Shown here piece after piece: positions 32,868 to 41,853 of a DNA stretch of 64,000 nucleotides. The notes beneath the pieces were generated by a model that did no database searches, was not told the DNA's origin, and was given only the letters and a program-made list of their open reading frames with translations. The stretch is from Rhodopseudomonas palustris (lineage in GTDB: Bacteria; Pseudomonadota; Alphaproteobacteria; Rhizobiales; Xanthobacteraceae), in assembly GCA_016215605.1 (NCBI GenBank), contig JACRJB010000068.1, positions 154,270 to 218,269 of the forward strand, read 5' to 3'. The position numbers and the translations under genes are program-made. Numbering within the stretch: the first letter of the stretch is position 1; every line of letters starts with the position of its first letter.

Positions 32868-33155
32868 GTGACGCGCGTGGGCAAAACTCTTCTCGCCACC
32901 GGAGCTCTGGTTTTGCTGGTCGCGGTCGCCTGGTGGTGGCTGACCTATGGGGACGTGGTGCAATACACCTATCTCAGCGCACCGGAAGCGGCCGCTTGCC
33001 TGGTCGGCCGCTCTGGCGTCTGCGATCTCGCGCGTTCGCTGTGCCGTGGATCGCATCCCGCCGCGATCGTCGCCTATTGGTGGGGGACGTTCTGGATCGG
33101 AATCGGCTTTGCATCGGCGGGCCTGACGCTCACCGGCACTGACCGCGCGCCGTGA
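32868..33155 (+). CDS. Small two-span membrane protein of unknown function
   Basis: A 95-residue protein starting at a GTG with GAGG upstream. Two hydrophobic segments are visible: TLLATGALVLLVAVAWWWL near the N-terminus and a C-terminal AIVAYWWGTFWIGIGFASAG. Between them is a short loop with three cysteines (AACLVGRSGVCDLARSLC). I do not recognise the family. It lies 7 nt after the ABC ATPase and upstream of the marB-like gene, so it may be an accessory of the transporter or of the nitrogenase-like system. Confidence 0.65.
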   Translation: MTRVGKTLLATGALVLLVAVAWWWLTYGDVVQYTYLSAPEAAACLVGRSGVCDLARSLCRGSHPAAIVAYWWGTFWIGIGFASAGLTLTGTDRAP

Positions 33156-33387
33156 TGCTTAGAACGACGCTGCACAGCACCGGCAAGTACATACCGCAAG
33201 ATCTCGATGATAGGACCGATGAGTTGCTGACGCGGCTGCAGGAGAAAACGCGTCATGCGTCAACGCAGACTATGAAAGCCAATCCTCGGACGAATGAGCT
33301 ACGAGTGTCGATATCGAGTGATTAGTTCGTGTGTCAGGCGAACTGGTCGCTGTTGCAAATGATCGTCAAGGAACGGCGAAAGAACTT

Positions 33388-34350
33388 ATGGACAGTGCGT
33401 CGAATTCGATTGCAGGAATGACCGCAGCGACGACGCCCTGTCCGGCACAGGCGATGCGCATGGCGGCGTCCAAGCCGGCCTTTCCGGCGCTCGAAGGCCG
33501 CCATCCGTGCTTCAGCACGACGGCCGAGGGGCATTCGCGCAGCGCTCGGCTGCATCTTCCGGTGAGCCCGGGCTGCAATATCGATTGCGCCTTCTGCATT
33601 CGCGATTTCAATCGGCGCGACCAGCGCCCCGGCGTTGCGACGCGGTTGCTGACGCCGGAGCAGGCGGTCGACATCGTCGAGCGTGCCCTCGAACTCTGCC
33701 CGACGATCAACGTGGTCGGCATTGCGGGGCCGGGCGATCCGCTGGCGACGCCGCATGCCTTGGATACGTTCAGGTTGGTGCACGAGCGCTGGCCTGAACT
33801 GGTGCTGTGCCTGTCGACCAACGGCCTGATGCTGCCGGAGCGGATCGAGGAGATCGCCGCTGTGGGCGTCTCGACATTGACGGTCACCGTCAATTCGATC
33901 GATCCGCTGATCCAGGCGCAGATCACCCCGAAGATCGCCTGGCAGCGCAAGCGCGTCGATGGCGTCGCCGCCGCCGAGCGGCTGATCGCCAACCAGCTCG
34001 AGGGAATCGTCCGCGCCGCCGCACTCGGCCTCGCCATCAAGATCAACACCGTGCTGATTCCGACGGTGAACGATCATCACATCGGCGCGGTCGCCGAGCG
34101 CGTCGCCGCCGCCGGCGCGCACCTCATCAACATTATCCCGCTGATCCCGCAACACGGTTTTGCGCACCTGCCCGCGCCCGGAATGTTGATGCGCTACGCC
34201 GCCCGCACCGCTGCTGAACGACATCTGCGGGTGTTCACGCATTGCCAGCGTTGCCGCGCCGACGCCTGCGGCATTCCCGGCGTCAGCGACTACGCGGCTC
34301 AGCTCTACGGCGACGGCCTCAGCGCCGAGCCGACCTTCTCACACGGCTGA
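33388..34350 (+). CDS. marB: NifB-like radical SAM protein, MarB-type
   Basis: A 320-residue NifB-type protein without a NifX domain. It keeps the N-terminal HPC motif (EGRHPCFST), the radical SAM CNIDCAFC (Cys63, 67, 70), RPGV in the following loop and HCQRCRADACG near the C-terminus, all NifB signatures. It should build an 8-iron NifB-co-like cluster for the D/K protein encoded downstream. I chose ATG 33388; the track's GTG at 33331 has no ribosome-binding site. It sits 35 nt upstream of the H gene. The order B-H-D-K matches methylthio-alkane reductase clusters described in Rhodospirillum rubrum. Confidence 0.85.
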   Translation: MDSASNSIAGMTAATTPCPAQAMRMAASKPAFPALEGRHPCFSTTAEGHSRSARLHLPVSPGCNIDCAFCIRDFNRRDQRPGVATRLLTPEQAVDIVERALELCPTINVVGIAGPGDPLATPHALDTFRLVHERWPELVLCLSTNGLMLPERIEEIAAVGVSTLTVTVNSIDPLIQAQITPKIAWQRKRVDGVAAAERLIANQLEGIVRAAALGLAIKINTVLIPTVNDHHIGAVAERVAAAGAHLINIIPLIPQHGFAHLPAPGMLMRYAARTAAERHLRVFTHCQRCRADACGIPGVSDYAAQLYGDGLSAEPTFSHG

Positions 34351-34385
34351 GGCCGATCACCCGACATCCAACTGGAGAAGCCGAC

Positions 34386-35261
34386 ATGGCCAGACAACTC
34401 AAACAGATCGCGATCTACGGCAAGGGTGGAATCGGCAAATCGACCACGACGTCGAACATCAGCGCTGCGCTGGCGGAGGCCGGCTACAAGGTGATGCAGT
34501 TCGGCGCTGATCCGAAGGCCGACTCCACCAACACCTTGCGCGGCGGCGAATACATTCCCTCGGTGCTCGACCTGCTGGCGGAACGGCGGCGGGTCGATGC
34601 CTATGAGGCGATCTTCGAAGGCTTCGGCGGCATCTATTGCGTCGAGGCCGGCGGACCCCAGCCCGGCGTCGGCTGCGCCGGCCGCGGCATCATCACGGCG
34701 GTGGAGCTGCTGAAGCAGCAGCGCGTGTTCGAGGAACTGAACATCGACATCGTGATCTACGACGTGCTCGGCGACGTGGTGTGCGGCGGCTTCGCCGTGC
34801 CGGTGCGCGAGGGCATCGCCGAGCACGTCTTCACCGTGTCGTCGTCGGACTTTATGGCGATCTACGCCGCCAACAACCTGTTCCGCGGCATCGAGCGGTT
34901 CTCCAATTCCGGGGGCGCGCTGCTCGGCGGCATCATCGCCAATTCGATCAACACCGAGTTCCAGCGCGAGATCATCGACGACTTCGCCGCCCGCACCGAC
35001 ACCCCGATCGTGCAATACGTGCCGCGCTCGCTGACCGTTACCCAGGCCGAATTGAGCGGCCGCACCACGATCGAGGCGGCGCCGCACTCGGCCCAGGCCG
35101 ATGTCTATCGTCAGCTCGCCAAGCGCATCGCAGAGCATGCCGACTCGAAGGTGCCGACGCCGCTCAATCCGCAGCAATTGCGTGAATGGTCGGCACGCTG
35201 GGCCGATCATCTGGTGGCGGCCGAACGCGCCGAAGCCGAACGCAACCGCGAGGTCGCGTAA
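34386..35261 (+). CDS. marH: NifH-like reductase, MarH-type
   Basis: A 291-residue Fe-protein homologue: Walker [11 protein letters not shown], [4Fe-4S] ligands Cys97 (GVGCAGRGI) and Cys133 ([11 protein letters not shown]). Arg100, the position ADP-ribosylated in classical Fe protein, is kept. The usual GCDPKADST has become GADPKADST, losing one conserved non-ligand cysteine. It transfers electrons with ATP hydrolysis to the D/K complex. The ATG at 34386 has GGAG upstream; the longer track ORF starts inside marB. Confidence 0.92.
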   Translation: MARQLKQIAIYGKGGIGKSTTTSNISAALAEAGYKVMQFGADPKADSTNTLRGGEYIPSVLDLLAERRRVDAYEAIFEGFGGIYCVEAGGPQPGVGCAGRGIITAVELLKQQRVFEELNIDIVIYDVLGDVVCGGFAVPVREGIAEHVFTVSSSDFMAIYAANNLFRGIERFSNSGGALLGGIIANSINTEFQREIIDDFAARTDTPIVQYVPRSLTVTQAELSGRTTIEAAPHSAQADVYRQLAKRIAEHADSKVPTPLNPQQLREWSARWADHLVAAERAEAERNREVA

Positions 35262-35326
35262 CCGCGTCGTTCACGCCCGGCCGGCGTGGAACGATCGCCT
35301 TTCCTTGTTCGAGCGGAGCATCGTCG

Positions 35327-36838
35327 ATGACCCTCAATCTCAAGACCTCGACCGTCGAGACCCGCGAGCAGCGGCTCGGCACCATCATCGGCTGGGACGG
35401 TACCGCGTCGAAACTCGCTGACGAGTCGGCGTTCTCGCGCGGCGATTGCGGCGGCTGCGGCTCCAAGGCACGGCGGGTCTGCGAACTCGAAGGGCCGTTC
35501 ACGCAGGGCTCGGTCTGCAGCGAGCAGATGGTGGAATGCCAAGCCGGCAACATCCGCGACGCCGTGCTGATCCAGCATTCGCCGATCGGCTGCGGCGCCG
35601 GGCAGGTGATCTATAATTCGATCTATCGCAACGGTCTGGCGATGCGCGGCCTGCCGGTGCAGAATATCCGCTTCATCTCGACCAATCTGCGCGAGCGCGA
35701 CATGGTCTATGGCGGGGCCGACAAGCTCGCCGTCGCCATCCGCGCGGCGGTGGAACGGCACGCGCCGAAGGCGGTGTTCATCGCCACCTCTTGCGCCAGC
35801 GGCATCATCGGCGACGACGTCGAAAGCGTGGCGCGCGCCGCCGAGGCGGAGTTCGGCATCCCGGTGATCCCGCTGCATTGCGAGGGCTTCAAGTCCAAGC
35901 ACTGGTCGACCGGTTTCGACGCCACTCAGCACGGCATCCTGCGCCAGATCGTACGCAAGAATCCGGAGAAGCGACAGGACGATCTGATCAACGTCATCAA
36001 TCTTTGGGGCACCGACGTGTTCACCCCGATGCTGGCCGAGCTCGGGCTGCGGGTGAACTACGTCGTCGACATGGCGACGGTGGAGCAGCTGGCGCAGATG
36101 TCGGAGGCGAGGGCCACCGTCTCGTTCTGCTACACGCTCGGCACCTATCTGGCGACCGCGCTGGAGCAGGAGTTCGGCGTCGAGCAGATCAAGGCGCCGC
36201 AGCCTTACGGCTTTCCCGGCACCGACGCCTGGCTGCGCGAACTCGCCCGCGTCACCGGCCGCGAGGCGCTGGCCGAGGACTACATCGCGCGCGAGCACGC
36301 ACGGGTGAAGCCGCTGCTCGACGAGCTGCGCCCCAAGCTGAAAGGCCTCAAGGGCTATGTCGCGACCGGCTCGGCCTATTCGCACGGGCTGATCGGCGTC
36401 CTGCGCGAAATCGGCGTCGAGGTCGACGGCTCGCTCGTGTTTCACCACGACCCCGTGTACGACAGTGAGGATCCGCGCCAGGACTCGCTAGGCCATCTGG
36501 TCGAGAACTACGGCGACGTCAAACACTTCACCGTCGGCAACCGGCAGCAGTACCAGTTCTACAATCTGCTGCAGCGGGTGAAGCCGGATTTCATCATCAT
36601 CCGCCACAATGGCTTGGCGCCGCTCGCCGCCCGCCTCGGCATTCCGGCGATCCCGCTCGGCGACGAGCATCATGCGCTCGGCTATCAGGGCATGGTCAAT
36701 CTCGGCGAGTCGATCCTGGCGGCGCTGCAGCACCGCAAATTTCATCAGGACATCGCGAAGCGCGTCAGCCTTCCCTACAAGCAATCCTGGCTCGCGCAGA
36801 AGGATCCCTTCGCGCTTTCCCGCAGCGCCGTCGCCTAG
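35327..36838 (+). CDS. marD: Nitrogenase-like component 1 D subunit, MarD-type
   Basis: A 503-residue catalytic subunit. P-cluster-type cysteines are Cys64 (SVCSEQ), Cys89 (QHSPIGC) and Cys156 (ATSCASGIIGDD), close to NifD positions 62, 88 and 154. Cys268 (VSFCYTLGTYL) matches the NifD cofactor ligand Cys275, and a His448-His449 pair lies in GDEHHALGYQG. Methylthio-alkane reductases cleave C-S bonds of small thioethers, giving methanethiol plus a hydrocarbon. Assignment to MarD rests on gene order, NifB/H partners and similarity as remembered. The true ATG is 35327, with GCGGAGC upstream. Another nitrogenase-like clade is the alternative. Confidence 0.85.
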   Translation: MTLNLKTSTVETREQRLGTIIGWDGTASKLADESAFSRGDCGGCGSKARRVCELEGPFTQGSVCSEQMVECQAGNIRDAVLIQHSPIGCGAGQVIYNSIYRNGLAMRGLPVQNIRFISTNLRERDMVYGGADKLAVAIRAAVERHAPKAVFIATSCASGIIGDDVESVARAAEAEFGIPVIPLHCEGFKSKHWSTGFDATQHGILRQIVRKNPEKRQDDLINVINLWGTDVFTPMLAELGLRVNYVVDMATVEQLAQMSEARATVSFCYTLGTYLATALEQEFGVEQIKAPQPYGFPGTDAWLRELARVTGREALAEDYIAREHARVKPLLDELRPKLKGLKGYVATGSAYSHGLIGVLREIGVEVDGSLVFHHDPVYDSEDPRQDSLGHLVENYGDVKHFTVGNRQQYQFYNLLQRVKPDFIIIRHNGLAPLAARLGIPAIPLGDEHHALGYQGMVNLGESILAALQHRKFHQDIAKRVSLPYKQSWLAQKDPFALSRSAVA

Positions 36839-36850
36839 AGGTTCGCAGCA

Positions 36851-38233
36851 ATGGCCATTCTCGCCCTCAAGTCGCGTCCGACCGAGATCACGCCGGACGC
36901 CGACAAATCCGGCCCGATCGAACTGGTGCGTTACGTCTGCGCGATCGGCGCGATGCAGAGCGCCGCCGCGATCCCGCGGGTGGTGCCGATCACCCATTGC
37001 GGCCCCGGCTGCGCCGACAAGCAGTACATGAACCTCGCATTCTACAACGGCTTCCAGGGCTCGGGTTATGGCGGCGGTCCGGTGGTGCCGAGCACCAACG
37101 CGTCGCAGCGCGAGGTGATCTTCGGCGGTGCCGACCGGCTGCGCGAGCTGATCGACTCGTCGCAAACGGTGCTCGACGCCGATCTGTTCGTGGTGCTGAC
37201 CGGCTGCATCCCGGATCTCGTCGGCGACGACGTCGGCTCGGTGGTGCGCGATTTCCAGAAGAAGGGCGTGCCGATCGTCTATGCCGAAACCGGCGGCTTC
37301 CGCGGCAACAATTTCACCGGCCACGAAGCGGTGACGCAGGCGATCATCGAGCAATATCTTGGCCCGTGGGACGGCGTGCGGGAGCAGGGCCTCGTCAATC
37401 TGTGGTCGCTGCTGCCGTATCAGAACACGTTCTGGCGCGGCGATCTGGAAGAGATCAAGCGGCTGCTGGAGAGCATCGGCCTGAAGGTCAACGTGTTGTT
37501 CGGTCCGGATTCGGCGGGGCTCGGCGAGTGGCGCAGCATTCCGCGCGCGCAGTTCAACCTGGTGCTGTCGCCGTGGCTCGGGCTTTCGACCGCGAAGCTG
37601 CTCGAGGCGCGCTACGACCAGCCGTATCTGCACATCCCGGTGCTGCCGATCGGCGCGCGGCAGAGCGGCGAGTTCCTGCGCAAGGTCGCCGAATTCGCGG
37701 GTCTGGCGGCCGGGCCGGTGGAGCAGGTGATCGCCCGCGAGGAGACCCGCTATTACAACTATATCGACGGCTTCACCGATTTCTATTCGGAATATTGGTG
37801 GGGGCTGCCGGCGCGGTTCGCCGTGATCGGTGACAGCGCCTATAATCTGGCACTGACGAAGTTTCTCGTCACCCAGCTCGGCCTGATCCCGGCCAAGCAG
37901 ATCGTCACCGAGGATCCGCCGGTCGAACATCGCGAAGCGATCCGCGAGCAGTTTCGCGCCATCGACCACGACGTCTCGGTCGAGATCGAATTCGCCGAGG
38001 ACAGCTACCTGATCCACGATGCGATCCGGAAGGCGGATTTCGGCCACAAGCCGCCGATCATCTTCGGCACCACCTGGGAGCGCGATCTGGTCAAGGAGAT
38101 GAAAGGGTCGCTGATCGAGGTCGGCTTCCCGGCCTCCTACGAGGTGGTGCTGTCGCGCAGCTATGTCGGCTATCGTGGCGCGCTGTCGCTGCTCGAGCGG
38201 ATCTACAGCACGGTCGTCAGCCACAGCGCCTGA
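36851..38233 (+). CDS. marK: Nitrogenase-like component 1 K subunit, MarK-type
   Basis: A 460-residue beta-type subunit with P-cluster-type cysteines Cys30 (RYVCAIG), Cys54 (THCGPGC) and Cys119 (LTGCIPDLVGDD). Family segments include FRGNNFTGHEAVTQAI, LVNLWSLLPYQNTFWRGDLEEIK and the C-terminal YEVVLSRSYVGYRGALSLLERI. It starts 12 nt after marD and is followed by a strong hairpin, ending the operon. It shares most segments with the K paralogue at 20905, so the two D/K pairs probably arose by duplication. Confidence 0.87.
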   Translation: MAILALKSRPTEITPDADKSGPIELVRYVCAIGAMQSAAAIPRVVPITHCGPGCADKQYMNLAFYNGFQGSGYGGGPVVPSTNASQREVIFGGADRLRELIDSSQTVLDADLFVVLTGCIPDLVGDDVGSVVRDFQKKGVPIVYAETGGFRGNNFTGHEAVTQAIIEQYLGPWDGVREQGLVNLWSLLPYQNTFWRGDLEEIKRLLESIGLKVNVLFGPDSAGLGEWRSIPRAQFNLVLSPWLGLSTAKLLEARYDQPYLHIPVLPIGARQSGEFLRKVAEFAGLAAGPVEQVIAREETRYYNYIDGFTDFYSEYWWGLPARFAVIGDSAYNLALTKFLVTQLGLIPAKQIVTEDPPVEHREAIREQFRAIDHDVSVEIEFAEDSYLIHDAIRKADFGHKPPIIFGTTWERDLVKEMKGSLIEVGFPASYEVVLSRSYVGYRGALSLLERIYSTVVSHSA

Positions 38234-38259
38234 GGCGACACCCCGATCGAGGACTCGGA

Positions 38260-38291
38260 GACATCGACGGCGCGTCTGCGCCGTCGATGTC
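38260..38291 (+). terminator. Hairpin after the mar operon
   Basis: GACATCGACGGCGC-GTCT-GCGCCGTCGATGTC is a perfect 14-bp stem with a 4-nt loop, 26 nt after the marK stop. No T-run follows, so it may work as a transcript-end stabiliser or a Rho-independent terminator of the GC-rich kind. Confidence 0.7.
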
Positions 38292-38396
38292 GGCGTTTGC
38301 GAGCGCCGTCCTTCCGTGTGCGTGCCGAGCGTGCGCCATCCACCATCGGCAGCAACGCGGGCGATCCCTGCTGCACAAGCACGCCTGCAAAAGCGA

Positions 38397-38422
38397 CGGC
38401 CGGACCTCGATCGGTCCGGCCG
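38397..38422 (-). terminator. Terminator of the minus-strand ssuA gene
   Basis: CGGCCGGACC-TCGATC-GGTCCGGCCG is a perfect 10-bp stem. Read on the minus strand it lies 38 nt after the ssuA-like stop and is followed by TCGCTTTTGC, a short T-run. It faces the mar hairpin across the convergent junction. Confidence 0.7.
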
Positions 38423-38459
38423 GGGTTGGCACTCATTGGTGAGATCGAGCGGCGGTCGG

Positions 38460-39413
38460 TCAGGACGCCGGCGACCACTTCCAGACGATGTCGCGCACGT
38501 TGATCGGCTTCGGGATCAGGCCGAGCTTGTGGAACCGGTCGGCGGTCTTCTGCTGTGCGGCGAGATATTTGTCGGTTACGGGAGTCACCTCGAAGACCGA
38601 GCGCTCGACCAGCGTCTTGACGACGGCCGGGTCGACGCCGGTCGACGCCGCGAGCGACTTGGTGATCTCGTCATGATGGCTGTTGGCCCATTGCGCTTCC
38701 TTGGCGAAGCTCTGGTTCAGCAGCGCGACGACATCGCCATGGGCATTGGTGAATTCGCGATTGGCGAGGAAGAAGCCGATCGTTTCGTGGGCGTCCCCGG
38801 CGAAATTCACGACCCGTGCGCCGCTCTTTTCGGCGAGGGCCAGATAGGGATCCCAGATCGCCCAGGCGTCGACGGTGCCGCCGGCGAAGGCCGCGGTGCC
38901 GTCGGCCGGCGCGAGGTAGACCGGCGTGACGTCGGAGAACTGCAGGCCGGCCTTTTCGAGGATCGCCACGGCGGTGTTGTGCGCGCTCGACCCCTTCGGG
39001 ATCGCGATGCGCTTGCCCTTGAGATCGGCGGCGGTCTTGATCGGCGAATTCGCCGGAACGACGATGCCTTCGTTCTTGCCGGAGCCGGGCAGTGCCGCAA
39101 CGTAGAGCAGGTTGGCGGTGGCGGCCTGCGCGAAAATCGGCGGGGTGTCGCCGGTGTAGCCGAAATCGATATTGCCGGTGTTGAGCGCCTCGAGCAGCGG
39201 CGGCCCGAACGCGAACTCGACCCACTTCACCGAGAGACCTTTCTCCTTCAACGCCGCTTCGAGAACACCGCGCTCTTTCACGGCGGGCTGGATGCCGGCC
39301 TTCTGGAAGCCGATCCTGACGTCTTTGAGCTCGGCGGCGAACGAAGGTGCGACGGAGGTCGCAGCAAAGGCAGCAAAGGCGAGGGCGAGTAGCGATCTGC
39401 GCGATGTGATCAT
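38460..39413 (-). CDS. SsuA-like aliphatic sulfonate-binding protein (stand-alone)
   Basis: A 317-residue periplasmic binding protein with signal peptide MITSRRSLLALAFAAFAATS, cleavage near SFAAE. It shares [53 protein letters not shown] and VDAWAIWDPYLALAE with the other SsuA proteins here, most closely that at 43060. It is a single gene downstream of the ssu operon on the same strand, separated from it by about 195 bp of AT-rich DNA, and has its own terminator. It probably feeds the neighbouring SsuBC with a different sulfonate range. Confidence 0.88.
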   Translation of the reverse strand: MITSRRSLLALAFAAFAATSVAPSFAAELKDVRIGFQKAGIQPAVKERGVLEAALKEKGLSVKWVEFAFGPPLLEALNTGNIDFGYTGDTPPIFAQAATANLLYVAALPGSGKNEGIVVPANSPIKTAADLKGKRIAIPKGSSAHNTAVAILEKAGLQFSDVTPVYLAPADGTAAFAGGTVDAWAIWDPYLALAEKSGARVVNFAGDAHETIGFFLANREFTNAHGDVVALLNQSFAKEAQWANSHHDEITKSLAASTGVDPAVVKTLVERSVFEVTPVTDKYLAAQQKTADRFHKLGLIPKPINVRDIVWKWSPAS

Positions 39414-39609
39414 GTCGTGGCTCCGACGATCCGTTGATGGGCGATCATTAGAGGCACGAACGCGGCCAGCGTGAATTCCAAAGATTGTCGCAATAAGTAC
39501 AAACTATTCTTCCCTCATTCGGTGATCGGATCGGATTATTCTTGGGCGATCGACGCGTGATCCGGGTTCGATGCCAGACCAGCGCGGTCGCAGGCTCCGA
39601 GCGACTTCG

Positions 39610-40182
39610 CTACCCGTGCTTGTGCCCAGGCACGCTCACTTCGGCGAGCCGCAGCAGATCTTCGTCGCGGTCGATCGCGACGTAGCTGCCCTGCCAATAG
39701 GTCAGCGATGATTTGCGCGGCAGCGTCGCGGTGTGGATCACGCGCCCGATCAGGATCGCGTGGGTGTGGCGCTTGATGATCTCGTCGAGCGCGCACTCGA
39801 TCGTCGCCAGCGAACCGCTCAGAACCGGTGCACCGGAGATGCCGGTGGTCCATCCATCGCCGGCGAACCGCGCGTCGCCTTTGAGGCCGCCCTTTCCGGC
39901 AAAGCGCTCGCCGATCTCGATCTGATCGGCGGCGAGGATATTGACGGCGAAGGTTCGGCTGCGTGCAAGCAGGGGCCCCGCCGAGGATTGCTGGTTGAGG
40001 CAGACGATGATTGTGGGCGGCGCCATCGACAGCGAGGTGACCGCGGTCGCGGTCATGCCGACGCGTTCAGCGCCGGCACCCGCAGTGATGATGGAGACGC
40101 CACTGGCGAGCTGGCGCATCGCATGGGCGAAGTCGGCCGGCGTGGCGGATCGGAGGCTGTCGTCGTGACGTGCCAGGTTCAT
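39610..40182 (-). CDS. Flavin reductase-like protein, probable FMNH2 supplier for SsuD
   Basis: A 190-residue protein of the flavin-reductase-like FMN-binding family: FAHAMRQLASGVSIITAGAG, RVGMTATAVTSLSMAPPTIIVCLN, SRTFAVNIL and RHTHAILIGRVIHT. It should reduce FMN with NAD(P)H and supply FMNH2 to the monooxygenase SsuD. It is the last gene of the ssu operon, 7 nt after ssuB, with GAGGCGG before the ATG. It is not related to enteric SsuE by fold but fills the same role in many Proteobacteria. Confidence 0.82.
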   Translation of the reverse strand: MNLARHDDSLRSATPADFAHAMRQLASGVSIITAGAGAERVGMTATAVTSLSMAPPTIIVCLNQQSSAGPLLARSRTFAVNILAADQIEIGERFAGKGGLKGDARFAGDGWTTGISGAPVLSGSLATIECALDEIIKRHTHAILIGRVIHTATLPRKSSLTYWQGSYVAIDRDEDLLRLAEVSVPGHKHG

Positions 40183-40189
40183 CGCCGCC

Positions 40190-41041
40190 TCAAAGCTCGA
40201 AGGCTCCCTCGGAGCCCTTCAACAAATCGCGCAGGATCTCGCCTTCGAGCGCCGCGAGCTCGGCCGAGCCGCGCTGGCGCGGGCGGGGAAGGTCGACGAT
40301 GATGTCGTTGGAGATCCGGCCGTCCTCGATCACCAGCACCCGGTCGGCGAGTGCGACCGCTTCGGCGACGTCGTGCGTCACCAGGATGGCGGTGAATCCC
40401 TGATCCTGCCAGACCTGTTCGAGCAGCCGCTGCATGGCGATGCGCGTGAGCGCATCGAGCGCGCCGAGCGGTTCGTCGAATGCCAGCACGCGCGGCTGGC
40501 TGACCAGCGCACGGGCCAGCGCCACGCGCTGCTTCTGCCCGCCGGACAGCACGGCGGGCCATTGATCGCGCTTGTCGTCGAGGCCGACTTCGATCAGCGC
40601 AGCGTCCGCGCGCCCGCGGGCGTCGGGCGAGTCGCGGTCGGCACCGAGTCCGACCTCGACATTGGACAGCACCCGCGCCCACGGCAGCAGTCGCGGCTCC
40701 TGGAACATGACGCGGACATCGCCCGGCTGACGCTCCTCACCGAAAGCAATGTTGCCGCCGGTCGGCGCGTCGAGTCCCGCGATCAGGCGCAGCAGCGTGC
40801 TCTTGCCGCAGCCGCTGCGCCCGACGATGGTGACGAACTGGCCCGCTGGGATGTGCAGATCGATGCCGCGCAGCACGTCGTTGTCACCGAACGACTTGCG
40901 CAAGGCTCGGATCGTCAGCGACAGGCCGCGGGTGTCGGCGTTGCCGTGCTGCCGTCCGTCCTTCGCGGTGACGTGATCGGCGTGATCGGCCTCGGCCGTC
41001 CGGCTGTCGGCGAGGATGAATTGAAGCGCTTCCATCATCAT
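40190..41041 (-). CDS. ssuB: SsuB aliphatic sulfonate ABC transporter ATPase
   Basis: A 283-residue ATPase: Walker [10 protein letters not shown], signature LSGGQKQR, Walker [13 protein letters not shown] and H-loop LVTHDVAEA. An unusual ~40-residue N-terminal extension rich in Asp and His ([22 protein letters not shown]) precedes the core. The start is one of three consecutive ATG codons at 41033-41041. It lies 5 nt after ssuC. The long track ORF reaching 41890 is a frame extension. Confidence 0.9.
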   Translation of the reverse strand: MMMEALQFILADSRTAEADHADHVTAKDGRQHGNADTRGLSLTIRALRKSFGDNDVLRGIDLHIPAGQFVTIVGRSGCGKSTLLRLIAGLDAPTGGNIAFGEERQPGDVRVMFQEPRLLPWARVLSNVEVGLGADRDSPDARGRADAALIEVGLDDKRDQWPAVLSGGQKQRVALARALVSQPRVLAFDEPLGALDALTRIAMQRLLEQVWQDQGFTAILVTHDVAEAVALADRVLVIEDGRISNDIIVDLPRPRQRGSAELAALEGEILRDLLKGSEGAFEL

Positions 41042-41046
41042 CAATC

Positions 41047-41853
41047 TCAGTTCTTCTGGAACGCCGGATGCCAGGACAGGGTCAGGCGTTCGAGCAGGCG
41101 CGAAGCGCTGTCGGCGGCCTTGCCCAGCAGGGCGTAGATCAGGATGCTGAGCACGACGACGTCGATCAGCATAAATTCGCGCGCCTGCATCGCCATGTAG
41201 CCGAGGCCCGACGAGGCTGCGATGGTCTCGGCGACGATCAGTGTCAGCCACATGATGCCGAGCGCGAAGCGGACGCCGACGAACACCGAGGGCAGGGCGC
41301 CGGGGAAGATCACGCGGCGGAACAGCTCGACATTGTTCATGCCGTAGATGCGTCCCATCTCGATCAGTTGCGGATCGACGGTGCGAATGCCGTGCAGCGT
41401 GTTGAGGTAGATCGGGAAGAACACGCCGAGCGCGACCAGAAACAGCTTGGCCTGCTCGTCGATGCCGAACCAAAGGATCACCAGCGGGATCAGCGCCAGA
41501 TGCGGCACGTTGCGCACCATCTGCAGCGTGGTGTCCGACAGCTTCGAGCTGAGGCTGGACAGGCCGTTGGCGAGACCGAAGGCGAAGCCGATCAGGCCGC
41601 CGATCGCGAAGCCGACCGAGGCGCGCCAGAAGCTGACCCAGATGTTCTTCGCCAGATCGCCGGACTGCAGCAGCTTCCAGCCGGCGACGACGACGTCGGT
41701 CGGCGCGGGCAGCACCCGCGCCGAGACCAAGCCGAACATGCAGGCGGCCTGCCAGACCAGGATGATCAGCAGCGGCACGATCCACTGGATCAGGCCGTCG
41801 GCGCGGGGCAGACGCCAGGCGCGGGGACGGGCGAGCGCTTCGACGAGGCTCAT
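41047..41853 (-). CDS. ssuC: SsuC aliphatic sulfonate ABC transporter permease
   Basis: A 268-residue inner-membrane permease with about six hydrophobic spans: [18 protein letters not shown], then [18 protein letters not shown] and the coupling region [26 protein letters not shown]. The ATG overlaps the ssuD stop by 4 nt (ATGA at 41850-41853), indicating coupled translation. Confidence 0.92.
   Translation of the reverse strand: MSLVEALARPRAWRLPRADGLIQWIVPLLIILVWQAACMFGLVSARVLPAPTDVVVAGWKLLQSGDLAKNIWVSFWRASVGFAIGGLIGFAFGLANGLSSLSSKLSDTTLQMVRNVPHLALIPLVILWFGIDEQAKLFLVALGVFFPIYLNTLHGIRTVDPQLIEMGRIYGMNNVELFRRVIFPGALPSVFVGVRFALGIMWLTLIVAETIAASSGLGYMAMQAREFMLIDVVVLSILIYALLGKAADSASRLLERLTLSWHPAFQKN

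Noticed and set aside
19387-38233. True nitrogenase (nifHDK) for N2 fixation
   Set aside because: Subunits are shorter, no nifE, nifN, nifV or nifQ is present, and both D/K pairs sit among sulfur genes. The B-H-D-K order and MetY linkage fit nitrogenase-like C-S chemistry better.
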